From: Candidatus Faecivivens stercorigallinarum
GTDB lineage: Bacteria > Bacillota > Clostridia > Oscillospirales > Ruminococcaceae
Direction: 5' to 3'
Assembly: GCA_018715465.1 (NCBI GenBank)
Contig: DVLN01000139.1
Span: forward strand, 1-29,931
Length of the DNA: 29,931 nucleotides
Part shown: in pieces, positions 15,348-21,973 of the stretch
How the letters are laid out: each line of letters begins with the position of its first letter
How positions within the stretch are numbered: the stretch's first letter is position 1
Notes under the pieces: generated by a model
Database searches by the model: none
Seen by the model: the letters and a program-made list of their open reading frames with translations, nothing else
Told to the model about the DNA's origin: nothing
Program-made: the position numbers and the translations under genes

Positions 15348-15855
15348 CGCCCCCCTCCTGATCATCCACATCAGCCGCCGGGTCATGCAGCCCGCGCAGT
15401 GCATCCAGCAGACTGGTATCGGGTTCGCTGTCTTGCTGCCGCAGGATATCCCACAACTTGAGCAGTGCCCGTTCCCGGCTGTAGAGCTTGAGGGTAACCT
15501 TTCCGCCGGTGCCGACCGACACCTCGGAGATATTGCGGGTGTCGATCTCATCGGAGCATCTGGCGTGAACCTCGAAACCCTTGTCCCCCTCATAGAAGCG
15601 GAGATACCGGCCGATATCGTCAAACGCCATATGCGCGATTTCAGCGCGTACCCGTTCCGGGGTGGCCAGTTCCAGCACCGCCTCGCGGGACTCCAGCTCT
15701 GCAAGCCGTTTTTTCAGCCTGCGGAGCATTGCCTTGCCGGCCTTTTCGGGGGAAACGCCATCGGGGATGTCCAGCCCCGACGCGAGCAGTGCCTCGGCAG
15801 GGTCAGCTGTGCGGCGATAGATACGCAGGAATCTTTTTTCACAGTCGGTCATCAT
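15325..15855 (-). CDS. terS: Phage terminase small subunit
   Basis: This 176-aa protein recognises phage DNA and loads the large subunit. The N-terminus (CEKRFLRIYRRTADPAEALLASGLDIP, KAGKAMLRRLKKRLAELESRE) is a helical DNA-binding region. The core RVRAEIAHMAFDDIGRYLRFYEGDKGFEVH..DEIDTRNISEVSVGTGGKVTLKLYSRERALLKLWDIL is the recognisable Terminase_2 signature. Start ATGs at 15855 and 15852 follow GGAGGTTGG and overlap the upstream gene's stop. The usual terS-terL order is kept. Confidence 0.9.
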   Translation of the reverse strand: MMTDCEKRFLRIYRRTADPAEALLASGLDIPDGVSPEKAGKAMLRRLKKRLAELESREAVLELATPERVRAEIAHMAFDDIGRYLRFYEGDKGFEVHARCSDEIDTRNISEVSVGTGGKVTLKLYSRERALLKLWDILRQQDSEPDTSLLDALRGLHDPAADVDDQEGGGDTGCTG

Positions 15856-16103
15856 CCAACCTCCATCGGGTTGTAGAGCTGGCGGCCATAAGCGAAGGGA
15901 CGGCGGGCGAAGTGAATACCCATCAGCATCCAGGCTTCGCGGTAGCGGAGCCGCGCGCCGTTAAAGAAGAGTTCCACGCCGATTTCGTTATCATCGAACA
16001 GTTTGCGGTAGATATTGCGAGCCTGGGAGAGGGACAGCCCGTCCCAATGCTGAAGCATTCTGCCGTGGTAAAACAGACAGACAGAGAAAGAATTTGCGTC
16101 CAT
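15852..16103 (-). CDS. Hypothetical 83-aa protein at head of late operon
   Basis: This short protein begins MDANSFSVCLFYHGRMLQHWDGLSLSQARNIYRKLFDDNEIGVELFFNGARLRYREAWMLMG. A strong ribosome site (AAGGAGGGCGCC before ATG at 16103) and overlap with terS at its end support it as real. It has no signal peptide or membrane segment; it appears as a small mixed alpha/beta domain. It is the first gene after the predicted late promoter, about 380 nt downstream of the likely transcription start. Small proteins at this place can be late regulators or terminase accessories, but I do not recognise this one. Confidence 0.75.
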   Translation of the reverse strand: MDANSFSVCLFYHGRMLQHWDGLSLSQARNIYRKLFDDNEIGVELFFNGARLRYREAWMLMGIHFARRPFAYGRQLYNPMEVG

Positions 16104-16489
16104 GGCGCCCTCCTTAATGTTTAAATATATGTTTGTCACTGAACAGGGTTGCAATTTCGTCCAAAAGGGGTTACAATAAAATTAGAGAGAGGCCCTCCTT
16201 TTTACGGCAGGATTTAACCCCTGTCCCACTCGATCAAACCAGAGAGAGGGCTGACGCAGCGGACAAAGGACGGAAGAGGAGTAGAGAACTTATTTTCAAA
16301 TATTTGTTCTTCTCCTGACAGAAAAAAACGAACGGTCTTTCATTCACTGGACAACGGCAGCAGGAACGGTTCTGACAGGCCGGAATGGAAGCCGAACAAA
16401 GCGGAACAAAAATCACCCAAACAGATCAAAACGGCTCAGTTGTTGAACAAAACCGGTCACAGTAGGAATGTTTGTTCTCTATAATTCTA
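16104..16489 (-). other. Long untranslated leader of the late phage operon
   Basis: About 380 bp separate the predicted start of transcription near 16483 from the first gene. I see no convincing gene here: the best minus frame (16234-16416, 60 codons, GTG start) lacks a ribosome site. The stretch holds three GAACAAA heptamers (16394, 16404, 16446) and one in inverted form (TTTGTTC at 16303), plus pyrimidine/purine-rich patches near 16185-16260. A leader this long may bind a regulator or host an antitermination site. Confidence 0.4.
16457..16486 (+). promoter_or_regulatory. Candidate promoter for the XRE regulator
   Basis: GTCACA (16457-16462, 4 of 6 matches) and a perfect TATAAT (16481-16486) are 18 bp apart on the plus strand. 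They overlap the opposing late promoter through the shared palindrome. The LexA-like box at 16467-16478 lies in the spacer, so one bound protein could influence both directions. The regulator gene starts 140 bp downstream. Confidence 0.45.
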
Positions 16490-16518
16490 TTATACAATCA
16501 ATCTGTTATTTTGTCAAC
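16490..16518 (-). promoter_or_regulatory. Perfect sigma-A promoter for the late phage operon
   Basis: On the minus strand TTGACA (16518-16513) and TATAAT (16495-16490) are separated by exactly 17 bp, a full consensus match. It points toward the terminase genes. The -10 box forms one half of the palindrome TATAAT-TCT-ATTATA (16481-16495), whose other half is a -10 box on the plus strand. A consensus promoter on a late phage operon would be very active unless repressed. Confidence 0.85.
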
Positions 16519-16625
16519 CCCCATATGAACAAAAGTCGAATATTTTTTCGATCAGCAAATCCATACCGGGCACAGTAAGCTGTGTCCACAAAGCGGCCAT
16601 ATTTTCAAAAGAAAGGAGCGCTTGT

Positions 16626-16994
16626 ATGAAACAGAATGCAGCGACCCCACCAGCCGCACTGAATCTGCTGGAGATGATCGGACGGATCGACCGGCTGCTG
16701 CGGGAGCAGAATAAGACAGCGTCGCGGATGTCGCGGGATCTTGGTTTTTCAAGCGGGCTGTACAGTCAGTGGAAGCAGGGCAAGCAAAGTCCGTCAGCGG
16801 AGCGGTTGTACAAGATTGCGGTATACCTTGGAACGAGCATGGACTATCTTGTCGGTCTGGAGGCGGACAGCGGGAGCAATGAACTGCGTCAGGACATCGT
16901 ACAGACGCTTGGGTCATTGTCCCCGCAGGCGTTGGAGCAGGTCCGCGACTTTGTACATTTTCTGTCGGCGAAAATCCGCGCTGAGGTGCGGTGA
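16626..16994 (+). CDS. XRE-family transcriptional regulator (phage-type repressor)
   Basis: This 122-aa protein has an HTH_3 domain at about residues 15-75: MIGRIDRLLREQNKTASRMSRDLGFSSGLYSQWKQGKQSPSAERLYKIAVYLGTSMDYLVGLE. A short helical C-terminal tail follows (SPQALEQVRDFVHFLSAKIRAEV). It has no peptidase domain of the CI/LexA type, so it cannot undergo RecA-induced self-cleavage. ATG at 16626 is preceded by GAAAGGAGCGC. It is divergent from the late operon and separated from it by the double promoter, the usual layout of PBSX-like repressors. Its likely targets are the GAACAAA sites, by inference. Confidence 0.85.
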   Translation: MKQNAATPPAALNLLEMIGRIDRLLREQNKTASRMSRDLGFSSGLYSQWKQGKQSPSAERLYKIAVYLGTSMDYLVGLEADSGSNELRQDIVQTLGSLSPQALEQVRDFVHFLSAKIRAEVR

Positions 16995-17352
16995 TGCCCT
17001 GCCCCACTTTATAAGCTCAGCAAATGCAGGTTTCTTTCCCACATAACGACAGAAGTCTGCGCACGCAAGCCCCCAAAAATCCTATCATAACAGCAAAGGC
17101 GGTTCCGACTGTGGAACCGCCTTTTGTCATGCGCAGAGCTGCGCTGTTTTCGCCAGATATTCAATACTGGCAAATAAATTCATCATAAAGAATAATCAAA
17201 AAGTTTATCCAAGTGCAAGTATAATAAAATTATACCATATAGAAACAAATACCAGTTGAATAAAAGTTAAAGTTATGATAGACTAATTCCTACAGGAACG
17301 ATAGGATTAAAAACGTTCCAATTCCCCACGACCAAACAGGAGGAAATAAAAT
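16995..17352 (+). other. Intergenic stretch with terminator and AT-rich leader
   Basis: No gene is seen here. It contains the regulator's terminator (17095-17127), a GCGCAG-AG-CTGCGC hairpin just after it, a short match to the repeat family (ATAAGCTCAGCAA near 17012) and an AT-rich part upstream of the surface-protein gene. A weak promoter candidate is TTGAAT (17256-17261), 17 bp, TAGACT (17279-17284). An inverted repeat GGAACG/CGTTCC near 17294-17318 lies just before the ribosome site. Confidence 0.5.
17095..17127 (+). terminator. Intrinsic terminator after XRE regulator
   Basis: A near-perfect stem with arms AAAGGCGGTTCC and GGAACCGCCTTTT around a short GACTGT loop. It has a T-run on the plus side and an A-run on the minus side, so it may work in both directions. 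It isolates the phage switch from the surface-protein gene. Confidence 0.8.
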
Positions 17353-19602
17353 ATGAACCATTCATTTAAAAAAGCCATGACAGCCCTGATGCTGTCGGCG
17401 CTGATTGTATCCAGCTTTTCAACTGTGACAGCCAGCGCGAACAATATTCAATCCGTCAGCCAGCTCAGTTCTTCGGAAGAAGCGAACGCTTCGCGTGAAG
17501 TTCTGACTGACGAAGAGGAAAAAGAGGATGATGGGCAGCTGGGAAGCAACAATTCCTCAAACGAATCCGGCTCCTCAGACGGGTCCGGCTCAACTGAAAC
17601 CGGAGAAGAAGACGAACAGCCCGCGGACGGCATTACGACCGAAGAGCAGCTGCGTGCAGCGATTGCCAACCCAGAAGGCGAAATCACCCTTGCTGGTGAT
17701 ATCACGCTGACCGCGCCGCTGAACATCGAAAAAGCTGTCACCATCCACGGTGCCGGACATACCCTGACCGCAGGATACAGCGAAAAGGAAAGCACGCTGA
17801 CGCTGATGCCGGGCGCGAGCGGTTCAGTGCTGAAAAACATCACGATCACCGCCAACACCTCTTCCAAGCATGTGCTCAACATCTGGAAGGCGGGCGAAGT
17901 AACGCTGGAGAATGTCGCGCTTGACCACGCGGCAGCGGCGGACGGCGCACCGCTGATCATCAACAATTCCAACGTCACGGTCAAGGGTAGCTTTACCCTT
18001 GTGACCGGCGCGAACTCCTGGTACGGCATCAACCTTGACGACCGGTACGGCGAGACGGAACTGACCTTTGACAACGAAGCTGAAATCACCTTCACCGATG
18101 TTTTCAGCAACGAGCTGCTCTGGTGTGACGACAGCCAGTCCCAGATCACCGTCAACAACCCTGAAATTGCCGGGCTGGTATACAGCGAGACAGTCGGGCA
18201 GTATTTGATTATCTCTGCAACAATTGACGGAACCGGGTACGCAACCCTGCAAGACGCAGTCAACGCCGCTTCCGCATCCGACACCATCACCCTGACCCGT
18301 GACGCGGTCGTCTACAATACCATCACGGTCGACAAGGATCTGACCATTGACGGCGCAGGCAGCCGGCTGATTGCTTCGGAAAGCGCGGGAGCCTTCCCCG
18401 GTGAAGCCCGTGCAGTACAGCAGCACCTGATGCAGATTACAAACGGTGCCAAAGTAAACCTCAAAGGCGTTCAGCTGCTGGCAGGCAGTCTGAATCAGGA
18501 CGTGCTGTTTGCCAGCCAGGGCGGCAGCGTAACACTGGCGGATGTAACCCTCGACCATACCGCAGCGGCAGGCGGCGCGGCTCTGAACATCCAGAGCGCA
18601 GATGTCACAGTCAGCGGCGGACTAACCATCCTGACCGGTGACAATTCGGAGCGGGGCATCCTGATCGACTCCAAAACCAACGATTCCCCCGCGACCCTGA
18701 CCTTTGCCGAAGGCTGTAACTTCCAGTATACCGGAAACCAGGCAATTCCTGTTGTTGGTCTGGAGCTTGCGGACAGCCAGTCCCCCACCGATGCAGTGGT
18801 CAACCCGGAAAACGGCGGGCTGACGATTGACGAATCCGGCCAGGTAGTCCCCGTCCCCGGTGAAGACGAGGACGAGGATGGAAACGGCGGCGAAGATAAC
18901 GGAGAGGAAGACGGAAACGAGGACGAAGAAACACCGGAACTGCCGGTCGCATCGGTCACTGTGAACGGCGTCCTGCTCGGAAAATATGACACCCTCCAGC
19001 AGGCACTCAACCATGCCCCCAGCGGCGCGACCATTACCGTTTCCCAGAACGGCCTCAAAGCAGTCGTCGGCGGCAGCAGAATCTTTACAATCCAGCTTGC
19101 AGGCGACGCGACCGAGTATCCGACACTGACCCCGGCTTCGGGCTATATGCTGCTCAACCTCGGCGGCGGGCAGTATTATGTTTACCAGCTGCCGTCTGAC
19201 GGAGAACTTCCTGAACCGGACGCCGATCCGCTGCACGGATGGGTCCAGAGGGGCAGCAAATGGTACCTGTACAACAACGGCAAAAAGCTGACCGGATGGC
19301 AGAAGCAGAAAAACGTCTGGTACTACATGGACGAAAAGGGCGTCATGCTGGACAACGGCCTGAACGTGATTGACGGCACGACCTATTACTTCCACAACTG
19401 GGGCGGCATGGCCAACGCATGGTGGCGCAAGGATGAGAACGGCAACTGGTTCTACTTCCGCGGCAACGGCGCGATGGCGAAATCCTCCTGGATTGAATGG
19501 AAGGGCGAATACTACTATGTTGGTAAGGACGGCAAAATGCTGACCTCGACCACCACCCCTGACGGCTACCGTGTCGACCGGGACGGCAAGTGGATTCGCT
19601 GA
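17353..19602 (+). CDS. Secreted beta-helix-like surface protein with cell-wall-binding repeats
   Basis: This 749-aa secreted protein has a signal peptide (MNHSFKKAMTALMLSALIVSSFSTVTASAN) and an acidic/serine linker. Two homologous beta-helix-like regions follow at about 95-260 and 280-480. Each contains a TIHGAGHTL or TIDGAGSRL motif, a VTLENVALDH or VTLADVTLDH motif and an NVTVKG or DVTVSG motif, which suggests an internal duplication. A second acidic linker lies near 505-535. From about 628 to the end there are 20-residue choline-binding-like repeats (GWVQRGSKWYLYNNGKKLTGW, WYYMDEKGVML and so on) that hold such proteins on the wall. ATG at 17353 follows AGGAGG. No catalytic residues of pectate lyases are evident; an adhesin role is inferred. 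Confidence 0.85.
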   Translation: MNHSFKKAMTALMLSALIVSSFSTVTASANNIQSVSQLSSSEEANASREVLTDEEEKEDDGQLGSNNSSNESGSSDGSGSTETGEEDEQPADGITTEEQLRAAIANPEGEITLAGDITLTAPLNIEKAVTIHGAGHTLTAGYSEKESTLTLMPGASGSVLKNITITANTSSKHVLNIWKAGEVTLENVALDHAAAADGAPLIINNSNVTVKGSFTLVTGANSWYGINLDDRYGETELTFDNEAEITFTDVFSNELLWCDDSQSQITVNNPEIAGLVYSETVGQYLIISATIDGTGYATLQDAVNAASASDTITLTRDAVVYNTITVDKDLTIDGAGSRLIASESAGAFPGEARAVQQHLMQITNGAKVNLKGVQLLAGSLNQDVLFASQGGSVTLADVTLDHTAAAGGAALNIQSADVTVSGGLTILTGDNSERGILIDSKTNDSPATLTFAEGCNFQYTGNQAIPVVGLELADSQSPTDAVVNPENGGLTIDESGQVVPVPGEDEDEDGNGGEDNGEEDGNEDEETPELPVASVTVNGVLLGKYDTLQQALNHAPSGATITVSQNGLKAVVGGSRIFTIQLAGDATEYPTLTPASGYMLLNLGGGQYYVYQLPSDGELPEPDADPLHGWVQRGSKWYLYNNGKKLTGWQKQKNVWYYMDEKGVMLDNGLNVIDGTTYYFHNWGGMANAWWRKDENGNWFYFRGNGAMAKSSWIEWKGEYYYVGKDGKMLTSTTTPDGYRVDRDGKWIR

Positions 19603-19662
19603 TTCACAGCAGATAACCTGATTCCCTGTTCCCATTTCTTTCAATCAACTGCAATATCCAAA

Positions 19663-19700
19663 CAGCCGGTGCCTGAAATAGGCGCCGGCTTTTGGGTTTT
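19663..19700 (+). terminator. Intrinsic terminator after surface-protein gene
   Basis: Stem GCCGGTGCC / GGCGCCGGC with loop TGAAATA, followed by a T-rich run (TTTTGGGTTTT), 60 bp after the stop codon at 19602. Confidence 0.8.
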
Positions 19701-19763
19701 ATGGCGGAATTATGAAGAAAGAACGGGCAGCGGTCGGTCAGATGTAAAAAAAATTACAGGAAA

Positions 19764-19792
19764 TTGACGGAAATTTACCTGCGTGATACAAT
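19764..19792 (+). promoter_or_regulatory. Sigma-A promoter for the MATE gene
   Basis: TTGACG (19764-19769) and TACAAT (19787-19792) with a 17-bp spacer, each one mismatch from consensus. The gene starts 36 bp downstream with GAAAGGATG before its ATG. Confidence 0.75.
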
Positions 19793-19827
19793 AGAATTAG
19801 TATGACAGAGAGAAAGGATGTATCACA

Positions 19828-21207
19828 ATGGCGCAATCCACCGAACAGCAAAAAATACAGTTATTTGAACAGACGCCAATTCCCAAAGCGGTCATGACGC
19901 TGGCCATCCCGACCGTGCTCAGTTCGCTGGTCATGGTTTTGTACAACCTGGCCGACACCTACTTTGTCGGAATGCTGAACGACCCGATCCAGAACGCGGG
20001 CGTCACACTGGCAGCGCCGATGCTGCTTGCCTTCAACGCGGTCAACAACCTGTTCGGCGTCGGCAGCTCGAGCATGATGAGCCGTGCGCTTGGCCGGAAA
20101 GATTATGAGATGGTCCGCCGCGGGAGCGCATTTGGGTTTTATTGCGCGCTGGTGTTTTCGCTGATCTTTTCACTTGGCTACACGATTTTCAGCGGCCCGA
20201 TGCTGACACTGCTGGGCGCGACCGAAGAGACAAGCGCTGCAACAGCCGGGTATCTGATGTGGACTGTCAGCTTTGGAGCCGCGCCTGCGATTCTGAATGT
20301 CGTCATGGCCTATTTGGTCCGCTCGGAAGGCGCAGCACTGCATGCAAGCATCGGTACGATGAGCGGATGTATTCTGAACATGATCCTGGACCCGTTCTTT
20401 ATCCTGCCGTGGGGGCTGAACATGGGTGCAGCGGGAGCCGGACTTGCAACCTTTATTTCCAACTGCATCTCCTGCCTGTATTTCTTTGTCCTGCTGTACA
20501 TCAAACGCGGCAACACCTTTGTCAGTGTCAACCCGAAGAAGTTCCGGTTTGACCGCGTCATTGCAATCGAAGTTTTCCGGGTCGGCATTCCGGCGTCGAT
20601 TCAGAACCTGCTCAACGTTACCGGCATGACGATTCTCAACAACTTTACTGCCGGATACGGTTCTGACGCAGTCGCAGCGATGGGCATTGCCCAGAAGCTG
20701 AACCAGATCCCGATGCAGATTGCACTGGGAATGTCGCAGGGGGTCATGCCGCTGTACAGCTACACCTACGCAAGCAAGAACTACACCCGGATGCGGAAAT
20801 CGGTACTGTTCACCATTCGCATCAGCCTTTCGTTTGCGCTGATCGTATCGGTCGGGTATTTTATCTTCTCAGAGCAGCTGGTCACATTGTTCATGAACAA
20901 CCCGGACATCATCGCTTACGGCAGCCGGTTTCTGCATGGAATGTGCCTGGGGATTGTCTTTTTGTCGACCGACTTTACAGCCGTCGGCATTTTCCAGGCG
21001 ACAGGCCAGGGAGAAAAGGCGTTTGTGTTTGCGATTATGCGTAAGATTGTTCTGGAAATTCCGGCACTGTTTATCCTGAACATGGCGTTCGGCGTATATG
21101 GGCTTGCCTACGCGCAGTTTGCAGCAGAAGTTGTGCTGGCAGTCACCGCCGTCATTGTCGTCGTCCGCATGTTCCAGAAACTCGGCAATGTGTCGCCGCA
21201 GACTTGA
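19828..21207 (+). CDS. MATE family multidrug/metabolite efflux transporter
   Basis: This 459-aa inner-membrane protein has about twelve hydrophobic segments in two homologous halves. Typical MATE motifs are present: IPTVLSSLVMVLYNLADTYFVGMLND in TM1-2, AFNAVNNLFGVGSSSMMSRALGRKDYE in the first half, and the mirrored RVGIPASIQNLLNVTGMTILNN with MGIAQKLNQIPMQIALGMSQGVMPLYSYTYASKNY in the second. It exports cationic compounds using Na+ or H+ gradients; the substrate is unknown. ATG at 19828. The last codons (V-S-P-Q-T-stop) lie inside sequence matching the start of the structured repeat R4 (21 of 23 bases equal to 21339-21361), so the repeat appears to have supplied the gene's 3' end. Confidence 0.93.
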   Translation: MAQSTEQQKIQLFEQTPIPKAVMTLAIPTVLSSLVMVLYNLADTYFVGMLNDPIQNAGVTLAAPMLLAFNAVNNLFGVGSSSMMSRALGRKDYEMVRRGSAFGFYCALVFSLIFSLGYTIFSGPMLTLLGATEETSAATAGYLMWTVSFGAAPAILNVVMAYLVRSEGAALHASIGTMSGCILNMILDPFFILPWGLNMGAAGAGLATFISNCISCLYFFVLLYIKRGNTFVSVNPKKFRFDRVIAIEVFRVGIPASIQNLLNVTGMTILNNFTAGYGSDAVAAMGIAQKLNQIPMQIALGMSQGVMPLYSYTYASKNYTRMRKSVLFTIRISLSFALIVSVGYFIFSEQLVTLFMNNPDIIAYGSRFLHGMCLGIVFLSTDFTAVGIFQATGQGEKAFVFAIMRKIVLEIPALFILNMAFGVYGLAYAQFAAEVVLAVTAVIVVVRMFQKLGNVSPQT

Positions 21208-21910
21208 TCGCGGCGCAGAGCCTGCGCTCCCTTGTTCGCGTTGGGCGCAGAGCCTGCGCTCCCTTGATCGCGATGGTCGGCCGCGTGCCGACGGCCTCGA
21301 TTGTGCAAATAACAGCCTTTGCCAACGCGCCGGGTGGCGTGTCGCCACGGACTTGATCGCGATGGTCGGCCACGTTCCGATGGCCTCGATTGTGGAAATA
21401 ACAGCCTTTGCAAACGCGCCGGGTAGGCAGTAAGTAACGATAAGCACTTTCTGACGGAAGTAATGACAGAAAAGTTTTACTCAATTTTTTTCAAAAAATT
21501 GCGGGGTCCAGCGGGCAGCGCCCCTGGTCGCCATCCGCAGATGGCGAAATTCTCTCCCCCGTAACAGAATCAGGAGAGTATGAGAACCCTATTAAGGGGT
21601 TCTCGTTTGGAAAAGGCCCGCTCGATGCGGGTCTTTTCCAATAATCGCGAGGTCAAAACTTCCGGTTTACTTGCTCAAGTGGGACTACGCGATGGCGGCA
21701 CGCCGCTGACGATGATTGCCCGCCTGGCCTTGTTGACTGTCCGGTGGACAGTCAACAACGGTACAGTGTATTGTTGCTGACTAAGTGCCGATGCTTCGAT
21801 CACGCTTCTATATTTCAGCAAACAAACGTTTCTTTTCCGCTCGTTTACTCCTTCCATCACCACTAAAGCGGTGCCACCTCCCTCAAGAGGGAGGCTTTTT
21901 ATTTCCCTAC
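21200..21910 (+). repeat. Dispersed structured repeat, copy R4
   Basis: A non-coding element that starts in the last codons of the MATE gene. It holds two GCGCA-GAGCC-TGCGC hairpins and two tandem units of about 70 bp (21266-21334 and 21353-21422) with stems GGCCG/CGGCC and GGCCA/TGGCC. The TAACGATAAGCAC block and the AT-rich hairpin follow. After these come the TCGCCATC-CGCA-GATGGCGA hairpin (21528-21547), a GAGAACCC/GGGTTCTC hairpin (about 21581), the TCGAT-loop stem (21607-21641), the TGTTGACTGTCC/GGACAGTCAACA stem (21731-21757) and a final terminator (21877-21904). Short frames in it are not conserved as proteins between copies. Confidence 0.85.
21877..21904 (+). terminator. Intrinsic terminator at 3' end of R4
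   Basis: Perfect stem CCTCCCTC-AA-GAGGGAGG followed by CTTTTTATTT on the plus strand. The same structure ends R5, which suggests a transcript running through the element and stopping here. Confidence 0.85.
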
Positions 21911-21911
21911 C

Positions 21912-21950
21912 GACAGACAAAGGCGGTTCCCAAAATTTCGGGAACCGCCT
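21912..21950 (-). terminator. Terminator of the 21974-23080 gene
   Basis: Stem AGGCGGTTCCC / GGGAACCGCCT around AAAATTTC, 24 bp after the stop of the minus-strand gene, with a T-rich TTGTCTGT stretch beyond it on that strand. Confidence 0.7.
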
Positions 21951-21973
21951 TATGTTATGCTGATCTCAGGATA

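Larger units (their letters stand above)
16446..16534. promoter_or_regulatory. Candidate operator cluster (GAACAAA sites) in phage switch region
   Basis: GAACAAA occurs at 16446-16452 and 16528-16534, with its inverse TTTGTTC at 16472-16478. Three more copies lie at 16303, 16394 and 16404, making six in about 230 bp, far above chance for a heptamer. The copy at 16467-16478 reads GAAT-GTTT-GTTC, one base off the Gram-positive LexA box GAAC-N4-GTTC, and sits at the start of the minus transcript. The sites may bind the neighbouring XRE repressor, LexA, or both. No binding data can be read from sequence. Confidence 0.45.

Noticed and set aside
15348..15704. Upstream extension of terL to give a 535-aa protein
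   Set aside because: The extra residues are an out-of-frame reading of terS with no terminase similarity; the GTG at 15347 has a well-placed AGGAGG.
193..16103. Calling the locus a tailocin, extracellular contractile injection system or T6SS
   Set aside because: Intact terminase, portal, capsid and connector genes are present, and no AAA+ ClpV or eCIS-type ATPase is seen.
16234..16416. 60-codon minus frame in the phage leader
   Set aside because: GTG start without a ribosome site and atypical composition; it ends without coupling to the next gene.
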